A model generated the notes under the pieces. The model made no database searches. It was not told the DNA's origin and saw nothing but the letters and a program-made list of their open reading frames with translations. A stretch of DNA of 64,000 bases from JAHRAW01 sp965226545 (GTDB lineage: Bacteria; Pseudomonadota; Gammaproteobacteria; Arenicellales; Poriferihabitantaceae), in assembly GCA_965226545.1 (NCBI GenBank), contig OZ245364.1:186001-250000 (forward strand). Direction: 5' to 3'. The translations under genes and the position numbers were made by a program. Positions 44,301 through 51,854 of this stretch are shown here, piece after piece; within the stretch, counting starts at the first letter, position 1, and each line of letters starts with the position of its first letter.

Positions 44301-45844
44301 GTGGAGTCCACGTCGTCAAGTTAATCAGCAGCGTCGACTACGGCAAAAACTTCGAAGGGGTTAAACGCGAGTATGTAATGCAAGCCACCTACATGACGAC
44401 CGTCGGCGGTGCCTTTGCGCCGACTGAGTTTGTGAAGACGTTAACCATCTCGATAAACCTCAAAAGCCCCGACCGCTTCGCCGCGCTTAATGACGAAGTG
44501 CTGCCCAAAGTGGCGGTGGCGGCGGTCGCCGGCACCATCGGCGCGATTACCGACCGCATCGCCAACATCTCCGCCGTCCCGCGTCTTGCGATAGGCGGGC
44601 AATCGCCGGTGATGGCGTTTGCCAATAACGCAAAAGCCTGGGTCGACCAAACCCTCGACGGCAAAAAATTATTGTCCGGCAGCAGTTTCGTAATGCCGTT
44701 GGGCGCACATACCGGCGGCGATGTCGCCGCGCCAACCCAAAGCGCGGCGGCGGTGTGGGGCAGTGCGAATTATCGCGAACTGTCCGGCGACGCCAACCTC
44801 ATCGATTGGAGCGGCAATATGCTGAGCATCCATCTGGGAATGGATGCGCCGATTGCGCCCAACCTGCGCGCCGGCTTTGCCGTGACCCAATCCGAAACCC
44901 AAATCGATTACACCAACTTAACCACGCCGTTGCCCAATCGGGTGCAAGCCAACAGTTTCACGGTCGACGCCGCCAAAGGCGATTACACCGTCGATGTGAT
45001 TGCAGCGTATCCGTATGTCAGTTGGCAAAACGAAAACACCTCGCTGTGGGCAAGCCTCGGCGGCGGCGCCGGTGAATTGACCATCAGCGAATTGGGCGAA
45101 ACCCATAAAGCCGACCTCGGCTTGCTGGCCGGCGGCATGGGCGTCAACAGTTACCTCTCGCCGCAACTGCAATTGCGCGTCGAACTGCAAGCCGGCGCGA
45201 TGGACATCAAGGAAAACGATGACGAAACTATCCTCGACCAAGACATCAGCACCAGCACCGCGCGCGCCGGCTTGCGCTGGCATCGGCTGCAGCCGACCGT
45301 CGCCGGCGCGGTGCGGCAATCCAATGTGCAACTCGGCGTGCGCCAAGACGGCGGAGACGGCGCCAAAGGCTCGGCGGTCGAAGCCGGGCTGGGCTGGAAT
45401 TATCGCCGCAGCCGCGTCACCCTCGAAACCGGAATGTATACCCTGCTCGGCAACGCCGAATACCGCGAACACGGCATTTATGGTCAACTGCGCGTAGTCG
45501 CCGGCGCCGACGGACAAGGATTGGCCATCGATATCCGCCCAAGTTACGGCGACAGCGCGCAACAATACGGCAAAATGTGGGATGCCGAAACCTTCGCCGA
45601 TTTGGACGCCAATGATGAAGACTACGCAATGCAAACCGAAGCGCGCCTATCCTACGGCTGGCAAGGCGCACACGGCTTACTCGCCCCCTTCTTCGATGTC
45701 ACCACCGCCACAGACGACACCTACCGCCTCGGCCTGGATTGGTCACCAACCCGCCGCGTACAAGTTAACCTCACCGGGCAACATCAACAAGAGTCCGGCG
45801 TCGACGAACAAAGCGTATTGCTCAAAGGCGAAGTGCGCTTCTAA
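38360..45844 (+). CDS. Giant Ig-like-repeat autotransporter, 2,494 residues
   Basis: The protein has a Sec signal peptide (cleavage after AQSAHA near residue 38), about 20 repeated modules of 75-120 residues, then a C-terminal outer-membrane beta-barrel. Modules recur with an opening FTAGTA-like YTF strand, a mid loop P-G-L-F, the turn ISGTPS and a closing TATDANGAT-like strand. They resemble the Ig-like, cadherin-like 'putative Ig' (He_PIG) domains of large bacterial adhesins. The last roughly 300 residues alternate hydrophobic residues and end in GEVRF, the terminal Phe needed by the BAM complex. It is thus probably surface-exposed or released as an adhesin; the ligand is unknown. A strong promoter, Shine-Dalgarno and terminator bound it as a one-gene unit. 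Confidence 0.85.
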   Translation: MKNRPNHHVAARAVWRGWVACAALVMGLAAAQSAHAQTGPDFPASAEIAAQTFSIWQSITPITLAAADDGVSPVAYTLTSGDTSIADGARIAGLIYTAGAPATISGTPSAAFDDTLTYTATDANGATDSLIFAMTIEAPAFEQELYSYTFTVGTAAQLDLPLVSGIDVYHSYGEAFGVRIDAQTNPPQLIADGSAAIGVVTFDYAALGRLYDMTKIEAVIIAGLGADLMPSYTFTAGTAMTFDMPSVTGATIYTAEIAANAGYGVDFSSSPPKLYNATTLGNSAYTQYYTFDVTVASAADTASSSLSSTIPVELVVYARLTFPGVSANGRESVLFNRDTETAVLAYTFRATGGLAPRTYSIDSAVSSGLTSSANADGFSIQGKLVAGVDDDRTITVTDANGATATLEIALKSKRGDEIATRDVLQAFAYYTFTAGTATTFFPSADLTGDSDGLEWVFSCDASGIGCIGDNDAGDISGVFSTAGTAAGVAVTIHATDIRENRAFTTLYFVVVPAPSFDLPPVVAVPADNSTTPYTFTAKHGRAPLAYSLDPALPSATDSGITFSSDGVLSGTGSLLGKQFVITATDRNGAVGAATFLMSTLEAPAFAQAEYDYTFTAGTAKQINLPRATQGAFQSYSAGAITAAGFTFSAGAAFAADTAPDQHQTPTLSADQTSQAGDFTFTLSADASGYNPSASIRVHIAAALAFPANAPTTFTFTAGEAVDLTFSQVNGGVAPMGYGISGDLPDGLAFDAPNNAPPRIFGTPSVMEESAVTLQAIDASGAMAQLAMTMTVFNVPVFSPAIINVTYTVGSPYYTSDDVTPRYALELTLPAAQISVGSLSYTVSGTLNGLAATLLSDNRVVISGTPTSAGAVVYQRVVTSDNGLTATFVANLNILNSPTPLFLATQGDLSFTAAHLSTYSLISAIGGSGALAYSLSRVGGSTNAFDLVSASRKLRSKANLTVADAGQYILVATDTVNARGETTFNVVVAAKLEFPASASPVFTYRNTGQLFDFTLANANGGQAAVTYVLTSAGEISADSTFADLSYAAASGTTPARLVGTPISRRTTMFTYAATDANSATDMFAFTLQTLTQPSFTPTGPVALSYTQNDPTHTSGGTTNDEAITLPSAISGDTLAYTIGGALPSGMISTALDGGARLVISGAPSVAGNFTFHHIATDTVPHVNTYTVTIYVAAEPVFAAAQDKLHATLNFVFSNHDLPSVSGGYGTLNYALAPTLPGGLAYTSPTRISGTPSVLNDVGNATYTLTATDAHGAQTELLFELEIYPPLAFQSGNPQELTYTVDTPKTASFLPATGGRTPLTYSMVTSGNAGLTFDADARVLSGSFTAAPPGTPQFNYTVTDANGAFLHYAFRYVVVGAPRFTTANENALEAGYSFRAGTAIAANTTLPTALAGALPLTYKLTIGADSQYGAETFAHANGITFDIATRTLSGTPTAQERITTHLRYHARDANATDAAENTHIFIAPTLDIGGQVDLTFGTRQENVDISLSRVEDEVDNVTYSLNGLNGAILPAGLTLNPTSVDAQFGAQLGGTTGQAVYPTQTFVYTATDDYDGAQAHTTFSITVQLRPSFTPTQLVATYTQNESRWTADDGASGGETLTLPFATHDTLPLSYAVDGNLPNGVTAIVLADDSLELSDAPSVVGDFTYIRYATDSNDRSDTFTLNLHVNPRPSFDDSQARLSVTPGGRQDDVQLPIVSGGSGAISYAISPSAARSGLTVVLDSATAMLTYGASVRTSDGEETTPGSYQYELTAIDANGATVSLTFDIQVHKGLAFAKDFSDIGATYTIGVPLTLPAAEGGLEPYAFEISYPDKGADDFPRPLNSILVNPGLVVSDDTASPLVIDGPLVHTGRLAENENFTLSYTVTDANGATTNQLFTFSIVPMAFVDGSPPQAVDVLELDFNVGVITTHDISATYAGGTDNYVAYQCIGVHNEGCRDYTELSEPSAGLNFYVDEGLTFVGSNEAGGVHVVKLISSVDYGKNFEGVKREYVMQATYMTTVGGAFAPTEFVKTLTISINLKSPDRFAALNDEVLPKVAVAAVAGTIGAITDRIANISAVPRLAIGGQSPVMAFANNAKAWVDQTLDGKKLLSGSSFVMPLGAHTGGDVAAPTQSAAAVWGSANYRELSGDANLIDWSGNMLSIHLGMDAPIAPNLRAGFAVTQSETQIDYTNLTTPLPNRVQANSFTVDAAKGDYTVDVIAAYPYVSWQNENTSLWASLGGGAGELTISELGETHKADLGLLAGGMGVNSYLSPQLQLRVELQAGAMDIKENDDETILDQDISTSTARAGLRWHRLQPTVAGAVRQSNVQLGVRQDGGDGAKGSAVEAGLGWNYRRSRVTLETGMYTLLGNAEYREHGIYGQLRVVAGADGQGLAIDIRPSYGDSAQQYGKMWDAETFADLDANDEDYAMQTEARLSYGWQGAHGLLAPFFDVTTATDDTYRLGLDWSPTRRVQVNLTGQHQQESGVDEQSVLLKGEVRF

Positions 45845-45859
45845 TCGCACGGCGCATTG

Positions 45860-45893
45860 CCCGCCGTTGTCTGTGGACTTCGGCGGGTTTTTT
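45860..45893 (+). terminator. Rho-independent terminator of the giant autotransporter
   Basis: A 7 bp stem CCCGCCG/CGGCGGG with a 14-nt loop is followed by TTTTTT. It lies 16 bp after the autotransporter stop. Confidence 0.8.
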
Positions 45894-45904
45894 GCGGTTG
45901 TGAT

Positions 45905-46006
45905 GGGAATTGATAATTGATGATTCGCAATTCACCATTTACAATTCACCATTCACAAATTCACAAGTGTGTTTCGTTAATCGGTAACCCGTAACCATTA
46001 ATTCGT
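45905..46006. repeat. AATTCACCATT array before the ABC operon
   Basis: TTGATAATTGATGATTCGCAATTCACCATTTACAATTCACCATTCACAAATTCAC contains an AATTCACCATTYAC unit of about 14 nt, repeated. Confidence 0.75.
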
Positions 46007-46975
46007 ATGAGCGAAGTTAAAGTAGAAAACCTGCATAAACGATTTGCCGGCGTTGGCGTGGTGAACGGCGTTTCGTTTGCGGTGGGCGCGCGCGAGGTGT
46101 TGGGGTTTTTGGGGCCGAACGGCGCGGGCAAGACGACCACGATGCGGATGATTACCGGATTCCTTGCGCCGGATGAAGGCGCGGCGACGATTGACGGGTG
46201 CGACCCGATGGAGGATCCGGTCGGCGCGCGCGGGCGGTTGGGGTATTTGCCCGAAGGCGCGCCGTTGTACGCCGATATGACGCCGCGCGGCTTGTTGGAA
46301 TTTGTCGCGCAATGCCGCGCGATGCCGCGTGAAACGCGGCGCGCGCGAATCGATGATGCGATTGCGCGCGTGCATTTGGATTCGGTTGTCGACCAACGCA
46401 TCGAAACCTTGTCGAAAGGCTATAAACGCCGCGTCGGCTTGGCGCAGGCGATTTTGCATGACCCGCAAGTGCTGATTTTGGATGAACCGACCGACGGCTT
46501 GGACCCGACGCAAAAAATCGAAGTGCGCGAACTCATCCGCCAGATGGCGAAAGACAAAGTGATTATTTTATCGACGCATATCTTGGAGGAAGTCGAGGCG
46601 GTGTGTACGCGCGCGATTATCATCGCCAAAGGCGCAATCGTCGCCGACGACACCCCGAGCGGCTTGTTGGCGCACGCCCCGGAACACAATCGCATTGTGC
46701 TGCATATCGCCGATGTCGGCGATGTCGAAGATGCACAGCGCGCGTTGGCGCAAGTGCCGGGAGTCGGCGCGGTGCGCGAACGCAAATCGGCGCGCGAATT
46801 GCATGCGCGGCTGTTGCCGACGGCGGACGCCGATGTCGAATCGATTATTGCGCGCGTCGGCGAACTGGCCTTGCAGCATCGCTGGAAGGTGCGCGAATTG
46901 CGGCGCGGCGGCGGCTCGTTGGAGCGCGCCTTTACCCAACTCACCCGCGCCGATGCGCGCCGCCGAGCCGCGTGA
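46007..46975 (+). CDS. ABC transporter ATP-binding protein, GldA-like
   Basis: The 322-residue ATPase has Walker A GPNGAGKTTTMRMITGFL near residues 36-53, the Q-loop/PEGAPLYADMTPRG region near 80, signature SKGYKRRVGLAQAI near 136 and Walker B VLILDEPTDGLDP near 155-167. The C-terminal about 90 residues form the accessory domain seen in GldA/NosF-like subunits (ADVGDVEDAQRALAQVPGVGAVR). With the next three genes this forms a complex like GldFG in Bacteroidetes gliding, but gammaproteobacterial copies are linked to export or cell-surface functions whose substrates are unknown. The stop overlaps the permease start by 1 nt (TGATG). Confidence 0.88.
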   Translation: MSEVKVENLHKRFAGVGVVNGVSFAVGAREVLGFLGPNGAGKTTTMRMITGFLAPDEGAATIDGCDPMEDPVGARGRLGYLPEGAPLYADMTPRGLLEFVAQCRAMPRETRRARIDDAIARVHLDSVVDQRIETLSKGYKRRVGLAQAILHDPQVLILDEPTDGLDPTQKIEVRELIRQMAKDKVIILSTHILEEVEAVCTRAIIIAKGAIVADDTPSGLLAHAPEHNRIVLHIADVGDVEDAQRALAQVPGVGAVRERKSARELHARLLPTADADVESIIARVGELALQHRWKVRELRRGGGSLERAFTQLTRADARRRAA

Positions 46976-47709
46976 TGGACGCATTATTCGGCATCCTCAA
47001 GCGCGAACTCGGCGGCTATTTCGGCACGCCGATTGCCTATGTATTTCTGGTGATATTCCTGCTGTTGGCGGGGTTTTTCACCTTTTTCATCGGCGGGTTT
47101 TTTGCGCGCGCGCAGGCCGATTTATCGGCGTTTTTCAGTTTTCATCCGTGGCTGTATTTGTTTTTGGTGCCGGCGTTATCGATGCGGCTATGGGCGGAAG
47201 AACGCCGCAGCGGCACAATTGAATTGTTGCTGACCTTGCCGGTCGGCGTATGGCAGGCGGTGCTCGGCAAATTTTTGGCGTCGTGGCTGTTCATCGCCGT
47301 GGCTTTGGCGTTGACGACGCCGTTGTGGATAAGCGTCAACATTCTCGGCGACCCGGATAACGGCGTAATCGCGGCCGCGTATTTCGGCAGTTGGCTGATG
47401 GCCGGCGCCTATCTTGCGGTCGGCGCCTGCGTTTCGGCGGCTTGCGCCAATCAGGTGATTGCGTTTGTGGTGGCGTTGGCGGTGTGTTTGTTGTTGGTGC
47501 TAAGCGGCAATGCGGCGGTGTTGGATTTGTTCACCGCCTGGGCGCCGCAAGCGGTCATCGATGCAATCGCTTCGCTCAGTTTCCTTTCGCATTTCACCGC
47601 AATGACGCGCGGCGTAATAACGCTGCATGATGTTGTGTTTTTTGTTTCGGTCGGCGCGTTCTTTTTATTCGTCAACACCGTGGTGGTCGAGTTAAAAAAG
47701 GCGAATTAA
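46975..47709 (+). CDS. ABC transporter permease, GldF-like
   Basis: The 244-residue membrane protein has about six hydrophobic segments and starts MDALFGILKRELGGYFGTPI. The PWLYLFLVPALSMRLWAEERRSGTIELLLTLPV region near residues 57-89 is the hallmark of the GldF/ABC-2-type permease family. It pairs with the ATP-binding protein just upstream, with the start of this gene sharing the TGATG junction. A longer reading frame beginning at 46603 overlaps the ATPase gene entirely and is rejected. A 125 bp array separates it from the next gene. Confidence 0.85.
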   Translation: MDALFGILKRELGGYFGTPIAYVFLVIFLLLAGFFTFFIGGFFARAQADLSAFFSFHPWLYLFLVPALSMRLWAEERRSGTIELLLTLPVGVWQAVLGKFLASWLFIAVALALTTPLWISVNILGDPDNGVIAAAYFGSWLMAGAYLAVGACVSAACANQVIAFVVALAVCLLLVLSGNAAVLDLFTAWAPQAVIDAIASLSFLSHFTAMTRGVITLHDVVFFVSVGAFFLFVNTVVVELKKAN

Positions 47710-47834
47710 TCCGCGTTTGGTTTAATCGCAACTCAACCGTAACCGTCACTTCAGTCACTTATAACCGTAACGTAACAACCGTCACTTAACCGCAATCGAC
47801 ATCATCAACTCGACATCGACATATCGACATCAAA
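47710..47834. repeat. CCGTCACTT/ACCGTAAC array inside the ABC cluster
   Basis: TAACCGTCACTTCAGTCACTTATAACCGTAACGTAACAACCGTCACTTAACCGC contains three GTCACTT cores, then an ATCGACAT stretch. It is the clearest example of the GTYACT core between coding genes of one operon. Confidence 0.85.
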
Positions 47835-49676
47835 ATGGCCACCCGCATTCAACGAAGACGTTTTGGCATCACCGCCGTGCCGCTGGCATTGGCGGTGTTG
47901 TTGGCGGTCAATTTGCTGGCCGGGCTTATCGGTTCGCGCGCGCGCATCGATTTAACCGACAACAATGTTTTTTCATTGTCGCAAGGCACGCGCAACATCT
48001 TGGCGTCGTTGGATGAACCGATTGAGTTGCGGCTGTTTTTATCGCGCGACGGCTTGCGCGAATTGCCGGCATTGGGCTGGCATGTCGCGCGCGTTCAAGG
48101 GTTGCTGGATGAATATTCGCGCCGCGCCGGCGGCAATTTAACCGTCAAATTCGAAGACCCGGAACCGTTTTCCGAAGCCGAAGACCGCGCGGTCGCGTAT
48201 GGTTTGTCGGGCGTGCCGGTCGGCGGCGAAGGGCAGTTTTATTTTGGGCTGGTTGGCGAAAGTTCGGTCGGGGCGATTGAAACCATTCCGTTTTTCTCCG
48301 AACAGCGCGAACAATATTTGGAATACGATTTAACTCGATTGATTCACCGCTTGGCAAACCCAACGCCGCCGACGGTCGGGCTGGTCAGCGGGCTGCCGAT
48401 GCAAGGCGGCGAAGGGCAGCCGGCGTGGACGGTGTTGGCGCAAGTGCGCGAATCGTTCTCGGTGCGCGAAGTGCAATTGGACGGCGGCGACATCGCCGAC
48501 GACATCGGCGTGCTGTTCATCGTACAACCGCCCGAATGGAGCGAAGCGGCGCTGTATGCGCTGGATCAATTCGTGCTTGGCGGCGGGCGGGTGTTGTTGT
48601 ATGTCGATTCGTTTTCCGAAGCCTTGCCGCCGAGTTCCGAAACCGCCGCGGCCGTCAATCCATTGCTGCAACAATGGGGCGTGAAACTGGCGACGGATAA
48701 AATCGCCGCCGATGTGCAGCGTTCGATAAATGTGCAAGTGCAGCGCGACGGGCGCATCGGCAATGCGCAATATCCGCTGTGGATGAATTTAACCCGCGAT
48801 GAATTGGACGGCGAGGATGTCATCAGCGCCAACCTTAACAACATGATTTTTGCCACCGCCGGCTATTTCGAAGCGGTCGCCGACGCCGATGTAACAATGA
48901 CGCCGTTGGCGACCACTACCTCGCGCGCCGCGCAATACGACCGCGCGAAAATTTATCAAGGCGTCGACCCGGAAATTTTATTGCGCGATTATCAACCGCT
49001 CGGGCGCAAGTTGGCGTTGGCGGTGCGATTGAACGGTGATGCGAGCAGCGCATTCGACGGCAAGGTCGCGGAGGCTGAGTGGTCGCGCCCGCATCGCGCC
49101 GAATCCGTCGAGCCGATTAACATCATCGCGGTCGCCGACGCCGATTTGTTGCAGGACAGATTTTGGGTGCGCGTACAAAACATTTTCGGCGCGCAGATTT
49201 CATTGCCGTATGCGGCCAACGGCGCGTTTGTTGTCAACGCGCTGGAAAATCTTGCCGGCAACAATGATTTAATCAGCGTGCGCGACCGCCCGTCGCCGTT
49301 CCGTCCGTTTACCTTGGTGCAGCGGATTCGCAGCGACGCCGATTTGCGCTATCGCAGCAAGGAAAAGGAATTGTTGGATTCATTAAATCAAGCCGAGGCG
49401 CGATTGCGCGAATTGGAAAAGGCGCGCGGCGACCAAAACGAAGCCTTGATTGACAAACAACGCGAAGCCGAAATCGCCAACTATCGCTTGGAAAAAGTGC
49501 GCATCCGCAAGGAGTTGCGCGCAGTGCGGTTGGATTTGCGCAAGGACATCGAAAACTTGGAGACGTTGATTAAGTTCATCAACATCGCGTTAATCCCGCT
49601 GTTGATTGGCGCAAGCACGGTGGGGTTTGCATTTTGGCGTCGCCGCCGCACCATGCGCGCATTGCGCGCCGATTAA
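47835..49676 (+). CDS. GldG-like ABC-type auxiliary membrane protein
   Basis: The 613-residue protein begins with a TM segment (residues 13-32) and a large periplasmic domain of the GldG/ABC_transp_aux family: RIDLTDNNVFSLSQGTRNIL near residues 37-56, DEPIELRLFLSRDG near 60 and YLEYDLTRLIHRLANP near 162. Residues about 515-585 form a charged coiled coil (EKELLDSLNQAEARLRELEKA), then a second TM segment near the C-terminus. In other genomes GldG acts with the GldF permease and GldA ATPase. Role in export or envelope organisation is not known here. A DUF4340 gene follows. Confidence 0.85.
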   Translation: MATRIQRRRFGITAVPLALAVLLAVNLLAGLIGSRARIDLTDNNVFSLSQGTRNILASLDEPIELRLFLSRDGLRELPALGWHVARVQGLLDEYSRRAGGNLTVKFEDPEPFSEAEDRAVAYGLSGVPVGGEGQFYFGLVGESSVGAIETIPFFSEQREQYLEYDLTRLIHRLANPTPPTVGLVSGLPMQGGEGQPAWTVLAQVRESFSVREVQLDGGDIADDIGVLFIVQPPEWSEAALYALDQFVLGGGRVLLYVDSFSEALPPSSETAAAVNPLLQQWGVKLATDKIAADVQRSINVQVQRDGRIGNAQYPLWMNLTRDELDGEDVISANLNNMIFATAGYFEAVADADVTMTPLATTTSRAAQYDRAKIYQGVDPEILLRDYQPLGRKLALAVRLNGDASSAFDGKVAEAEWSRPHRAESVEPINIIAVADADLLQDRFWVRVQNIFGAQISLPYAANGAFVVNALENLAGNNDLISVRDRPSPFRPFTLVQRIRSDADLRYRSKEKELLDSLNQAEARLRELEKARGDQNEALIDKQREAEIANYRLEKVRIRKELRAVRLDLRKDIENLETLIKFINIALIPLLIGASTVGFAFWRRRRTMRALRAD

Positions 49677-49731
49677 GGCGACAAGTTTGTTAAGCGAATG
49701 ATTTGTTAAGTGCACTATTCAATAAATTGCG

Positions 49732-50757
49732 ATGATTAAGGCGCGCACATTAATCGGCTTGGCAACGGTGGGCGTTGCCGCCGCGCTTGCGGTGTGGCAA
49801 TTAAGCCGCGCGCCGCAAACCGAAGACGGCGCGGCGTTGTTTGCCGGCTTGTATGATTCGCTCAACGACATCACGCAAATCGAAGTGCGCGCCAACGAAG
49901 GCGCGTTTCACGCCGCGCAAATCGACGGGCAATGGGTGGTGCGCGAACGCGATGATTACCCGGCCAACACGCGCGCGGTGCGCGAATTTTTATTGGGCGT
50001 CGCCGATTTAACCATCCGCTCGCGCAAAACCGCGAACCCGGAATTGTATGAACAACTGCAGTTAAACGACCCGAGCGACGCGAATTCGCGCGCGGTCGAA
50101 ACAACCTTGCGCGACGCCGACGGTGCGCCGCGCGCGGCGTTAATCATCGGGCGCAACCGCCCATCGGCCGCGCATCCGCAACATTTTGTGCGCCTGCCGG
50201 ACAACCCGCAAACTTGGCTGGTCGAAGGCGAGTTGAACGCACCGCGCACGCCGATTGATTGGCTGGCGCGCGATGATTTTTTGCGCATCGATAAAGCCGA
50301 CATCCGCAAAGTTTCGCTGAGCGGCGGCGGCAAGGCGGTGAACATCGAGCGCAAAACCGCCGAAGAGTCGCTGGCTTTGCAGGGCGTCGGCGATGCGATG
50401 CAGGTGAAGGATGAATATTTGGTCGACGACATTATTAATCTGTTTGTGTCAAATCGATTCGATGAAGTGGCGCGCGCCGACCAAGTGCAGGTGCGCGGTG
50501 CGACCGCGACGATGCATGCGTTTGGCGGCATGCGCGTGGTGATGCGCCAAGCGACGCGCGACGATGACGACAACTACATCCGCCTGCGCGCCGAAGTTGA
50601 CGCCGAGGCCGAGGAGGCGGTGCGCGAAGCGGCGGACGCGCATAATCAACTTTGGCAAGACCGCGCATGGCAATTGGCGGCGAATCGCATCGATAGTTTG
50701 ACGCAAACATTTGCCGAGTTGGTCGAGCCGGTTGGTGCGGAGGAGAAGGCGCAATAG
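49732..50757 (+). CDS. DUF4340-family protein
   Basis: The 341-residue protein has an N-terminal signal-anchor (ARTLIGLATVGVAAALAVWQL) and a periplasmic part with repeated short domains (ITQIEVRANEGAFHAAQIDGQWVV near residues 47-70 and DDFLRIDKADIRKVSLSGGGKAVNIERK near 183-210). DUF4340 proteins usually lie next to GldG-like genes, as here, and are thought to bind or thread the exported substrate of the ABC system. Function is unknown. It follows the GldG gene by 55 bp and closes the cluster. Confidence 0.8.
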   Translation: MIKARTLIGLATVGVAAALAVWQLSRAPQTEDGAALFAGLYDSLNDITQIEVRANEGAFHAAQIDGQWVVRERDDYPANTRAVREFLLGVADLTIRSRKTANPELYEQLQLNDPSDANSRAVETTLRDADGAPRAALIIGRNRPSAAHPQHFVRLPDNPQTWLVEGELNAPRTPIDWLARDDFLRIDKADIRKVSLSGGGKAVNIERKTAEESLALQGVGDAMQVKDEYLVDDIINLFVSNRFDEVARADQVQVRGATATMHAFGGMRVVMRQATRDDDDNYIRLRAEVDAEAEEAVREAADAHNQLWQDRAWQLAANRIDSLTQTFAELVEPVGAEEKAQ

Positions 50758-50953
50758 CGCATTCGATTTTGATTTGTTGTTTACCGTTTATTGTTAAGCG
50801 TTATTTGTTATTCGTAATTCGTAATTCAAAATTCATAATTCATCATTTGTTTTTCACAGTGACAACTCATCGACAATGAATCATTTGCTATTCGATATTC
50901 ACCATCCATAATCCAATCCAACCATTATATTTTGTCACCAACGAGCGTTAATT
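50758..50953. repeat. AATTCGTAATTC / ATTCATAATTC array
   Basis: TTATTCGTAATTCGTAATTCAAAATTCATAATTCATC is a regular 9/10-nt array at 50807-50847; the rest has ACAGTGACAAC and CATTATA words. Confidence 0.75.
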
Positions 50954-51724
50954 ATGAGCGTATCAATATCCATGCCGACACCCACGTCAATGCCAATCCG
51001 CATTGCGGCGATGGCGGCGTTGACCGCCGCGTTGTTATGCACCGGTTGCGTCAGCGCAAAACGTGCGCCGGATGCCGGCATAAGCGATCCGTTTGAACGC
51101 GCCAATCGCGCGGTGCTGAAATTTAACTTGGCGCTCGACCGCGTTGCGCTCAAGCCGACGGCAAAGGCTTACGCCAAATTGCCGCAAGGCATGCGCGGCG
51201 GCATCGGCAATGTGTTTTCCAACTTGCGCGAACCGGGCACGATTGTGAACGAATTGCTGCAGGGCAAACCGCGCGGTGCGGCGCGCAGCACCGGGCGGTT
51301 GGTTATCAACAGCACAATCGGCTTGCTCGGTTGGTTTGATGTCGCGGGCAAATGGGGGCTTGCGTCGCATCACGAAGATTTCGGGCAGACGCTGGCGGTG
51401 TGGGGCGTTGCGTCTGGGCCGTATTTGGTGCTGCCGTTTTTTGGCCCGAGCAATTTGCGCGACACCGGCGGCTTTGTCGTCGGGCAAACCTACACCGACC
51501 CGACCGCGCTGATTGAGCCGAATGAAACGCGTAATGCGTTGACCGTGTTGCGCATCGTCGACCGCCGCGCGCAATTTTTGGGCGCCGATGAATTGCTCGA
51601 GGTGCAGCCGGATAAATATTTATTCCTGCGCCAAACCTATCTGCAACAACGCGCGATGGACATCAGAGACGGCGAAGGCGCCGATGAAGACGAAGTGTTT
51701 TTGGATGAATTGTTCGATGACTAA
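50954..51724 (+). CDS. mlaA: MlaA (VacJ) outer-membrane lipoprotein
   Basis: MlaA removes phospholipids from the outer leaflet of the outer membrane and hands them to MlaC. The 256-residue protein has a lipobox LLCTGC at residues 27-32, so it is lipidated at Cys32. The VacJ domain follows: SDPFERANRAVLKFNLALDR near 44-63, GNVFSNLREPGTIVNELLQG near 84-103, the ridge region LGWFDVAGKWGL, and PFFGPSNLRDT near 157. The C-terminal is acidic (DEDEVFLDELFDD). The other mla genes are not in the window. Its length and motif spacing are normal. Confidence 0.92.
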   Translation: MSVSISMPTPTSMPIRIAAMAALTAALLCTGCVSAKRAPDAGISDPFERANRAVLKFNLALDRVALKPTAKAYAKLPQGMRGGIGNVFSNLREPGTIVNELLQGKPRGAARSTGRLVINSTIGLLGWFDVAGKWGLASHHEDFGQTLAVWGVASGPYLVLPFFGPSNLRDTGGFVVGQTYTDPTALIEPNETRNALTVLRIVDRRAQFLGADELLEVQPDKYLFLRQTYLQQRAMDIRDGEGADEDEVFLDELFDD

Positions 51725-51854
51725 CCGCCGCATAATTTTCGCGTCGATGCGCGCATCGATGTTCGCATCAATGCAAGTCGATGCAACAAGTTAATTCCGT
51801 TAACTCAGTTAACCCCGATTAATTAACTTCACTCACTTAACGGATGCGCGGCTG
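51725..51854. repeat. TCGATGCGCGCATCGATGTTCGCATCAATGC array
   Basis: GCGTCGATGCGCGCATCGATGTTCGCATCAATGCAAGTCGATGC with GCATCGATG units repeated at about 12 nt, then a TTAACTCAGTTAACC run that matches other arrays. Confidence 0.7.

Noticed and set aside
38360..45844. Possible DNA-level tandem repeats in the giant autotransporter
   Set aside because: The modules are similar in protein pattern but diverged; no exact long DNA repeat was seen.
46603..46974. Long in-frame extension of the GldF-like permease into the ATPase gene
   Set aside because: It overlaps the ATP-binding gene in another frame; the permease start at 46975 with the TGATG junction is consistent with the family N-terminus.
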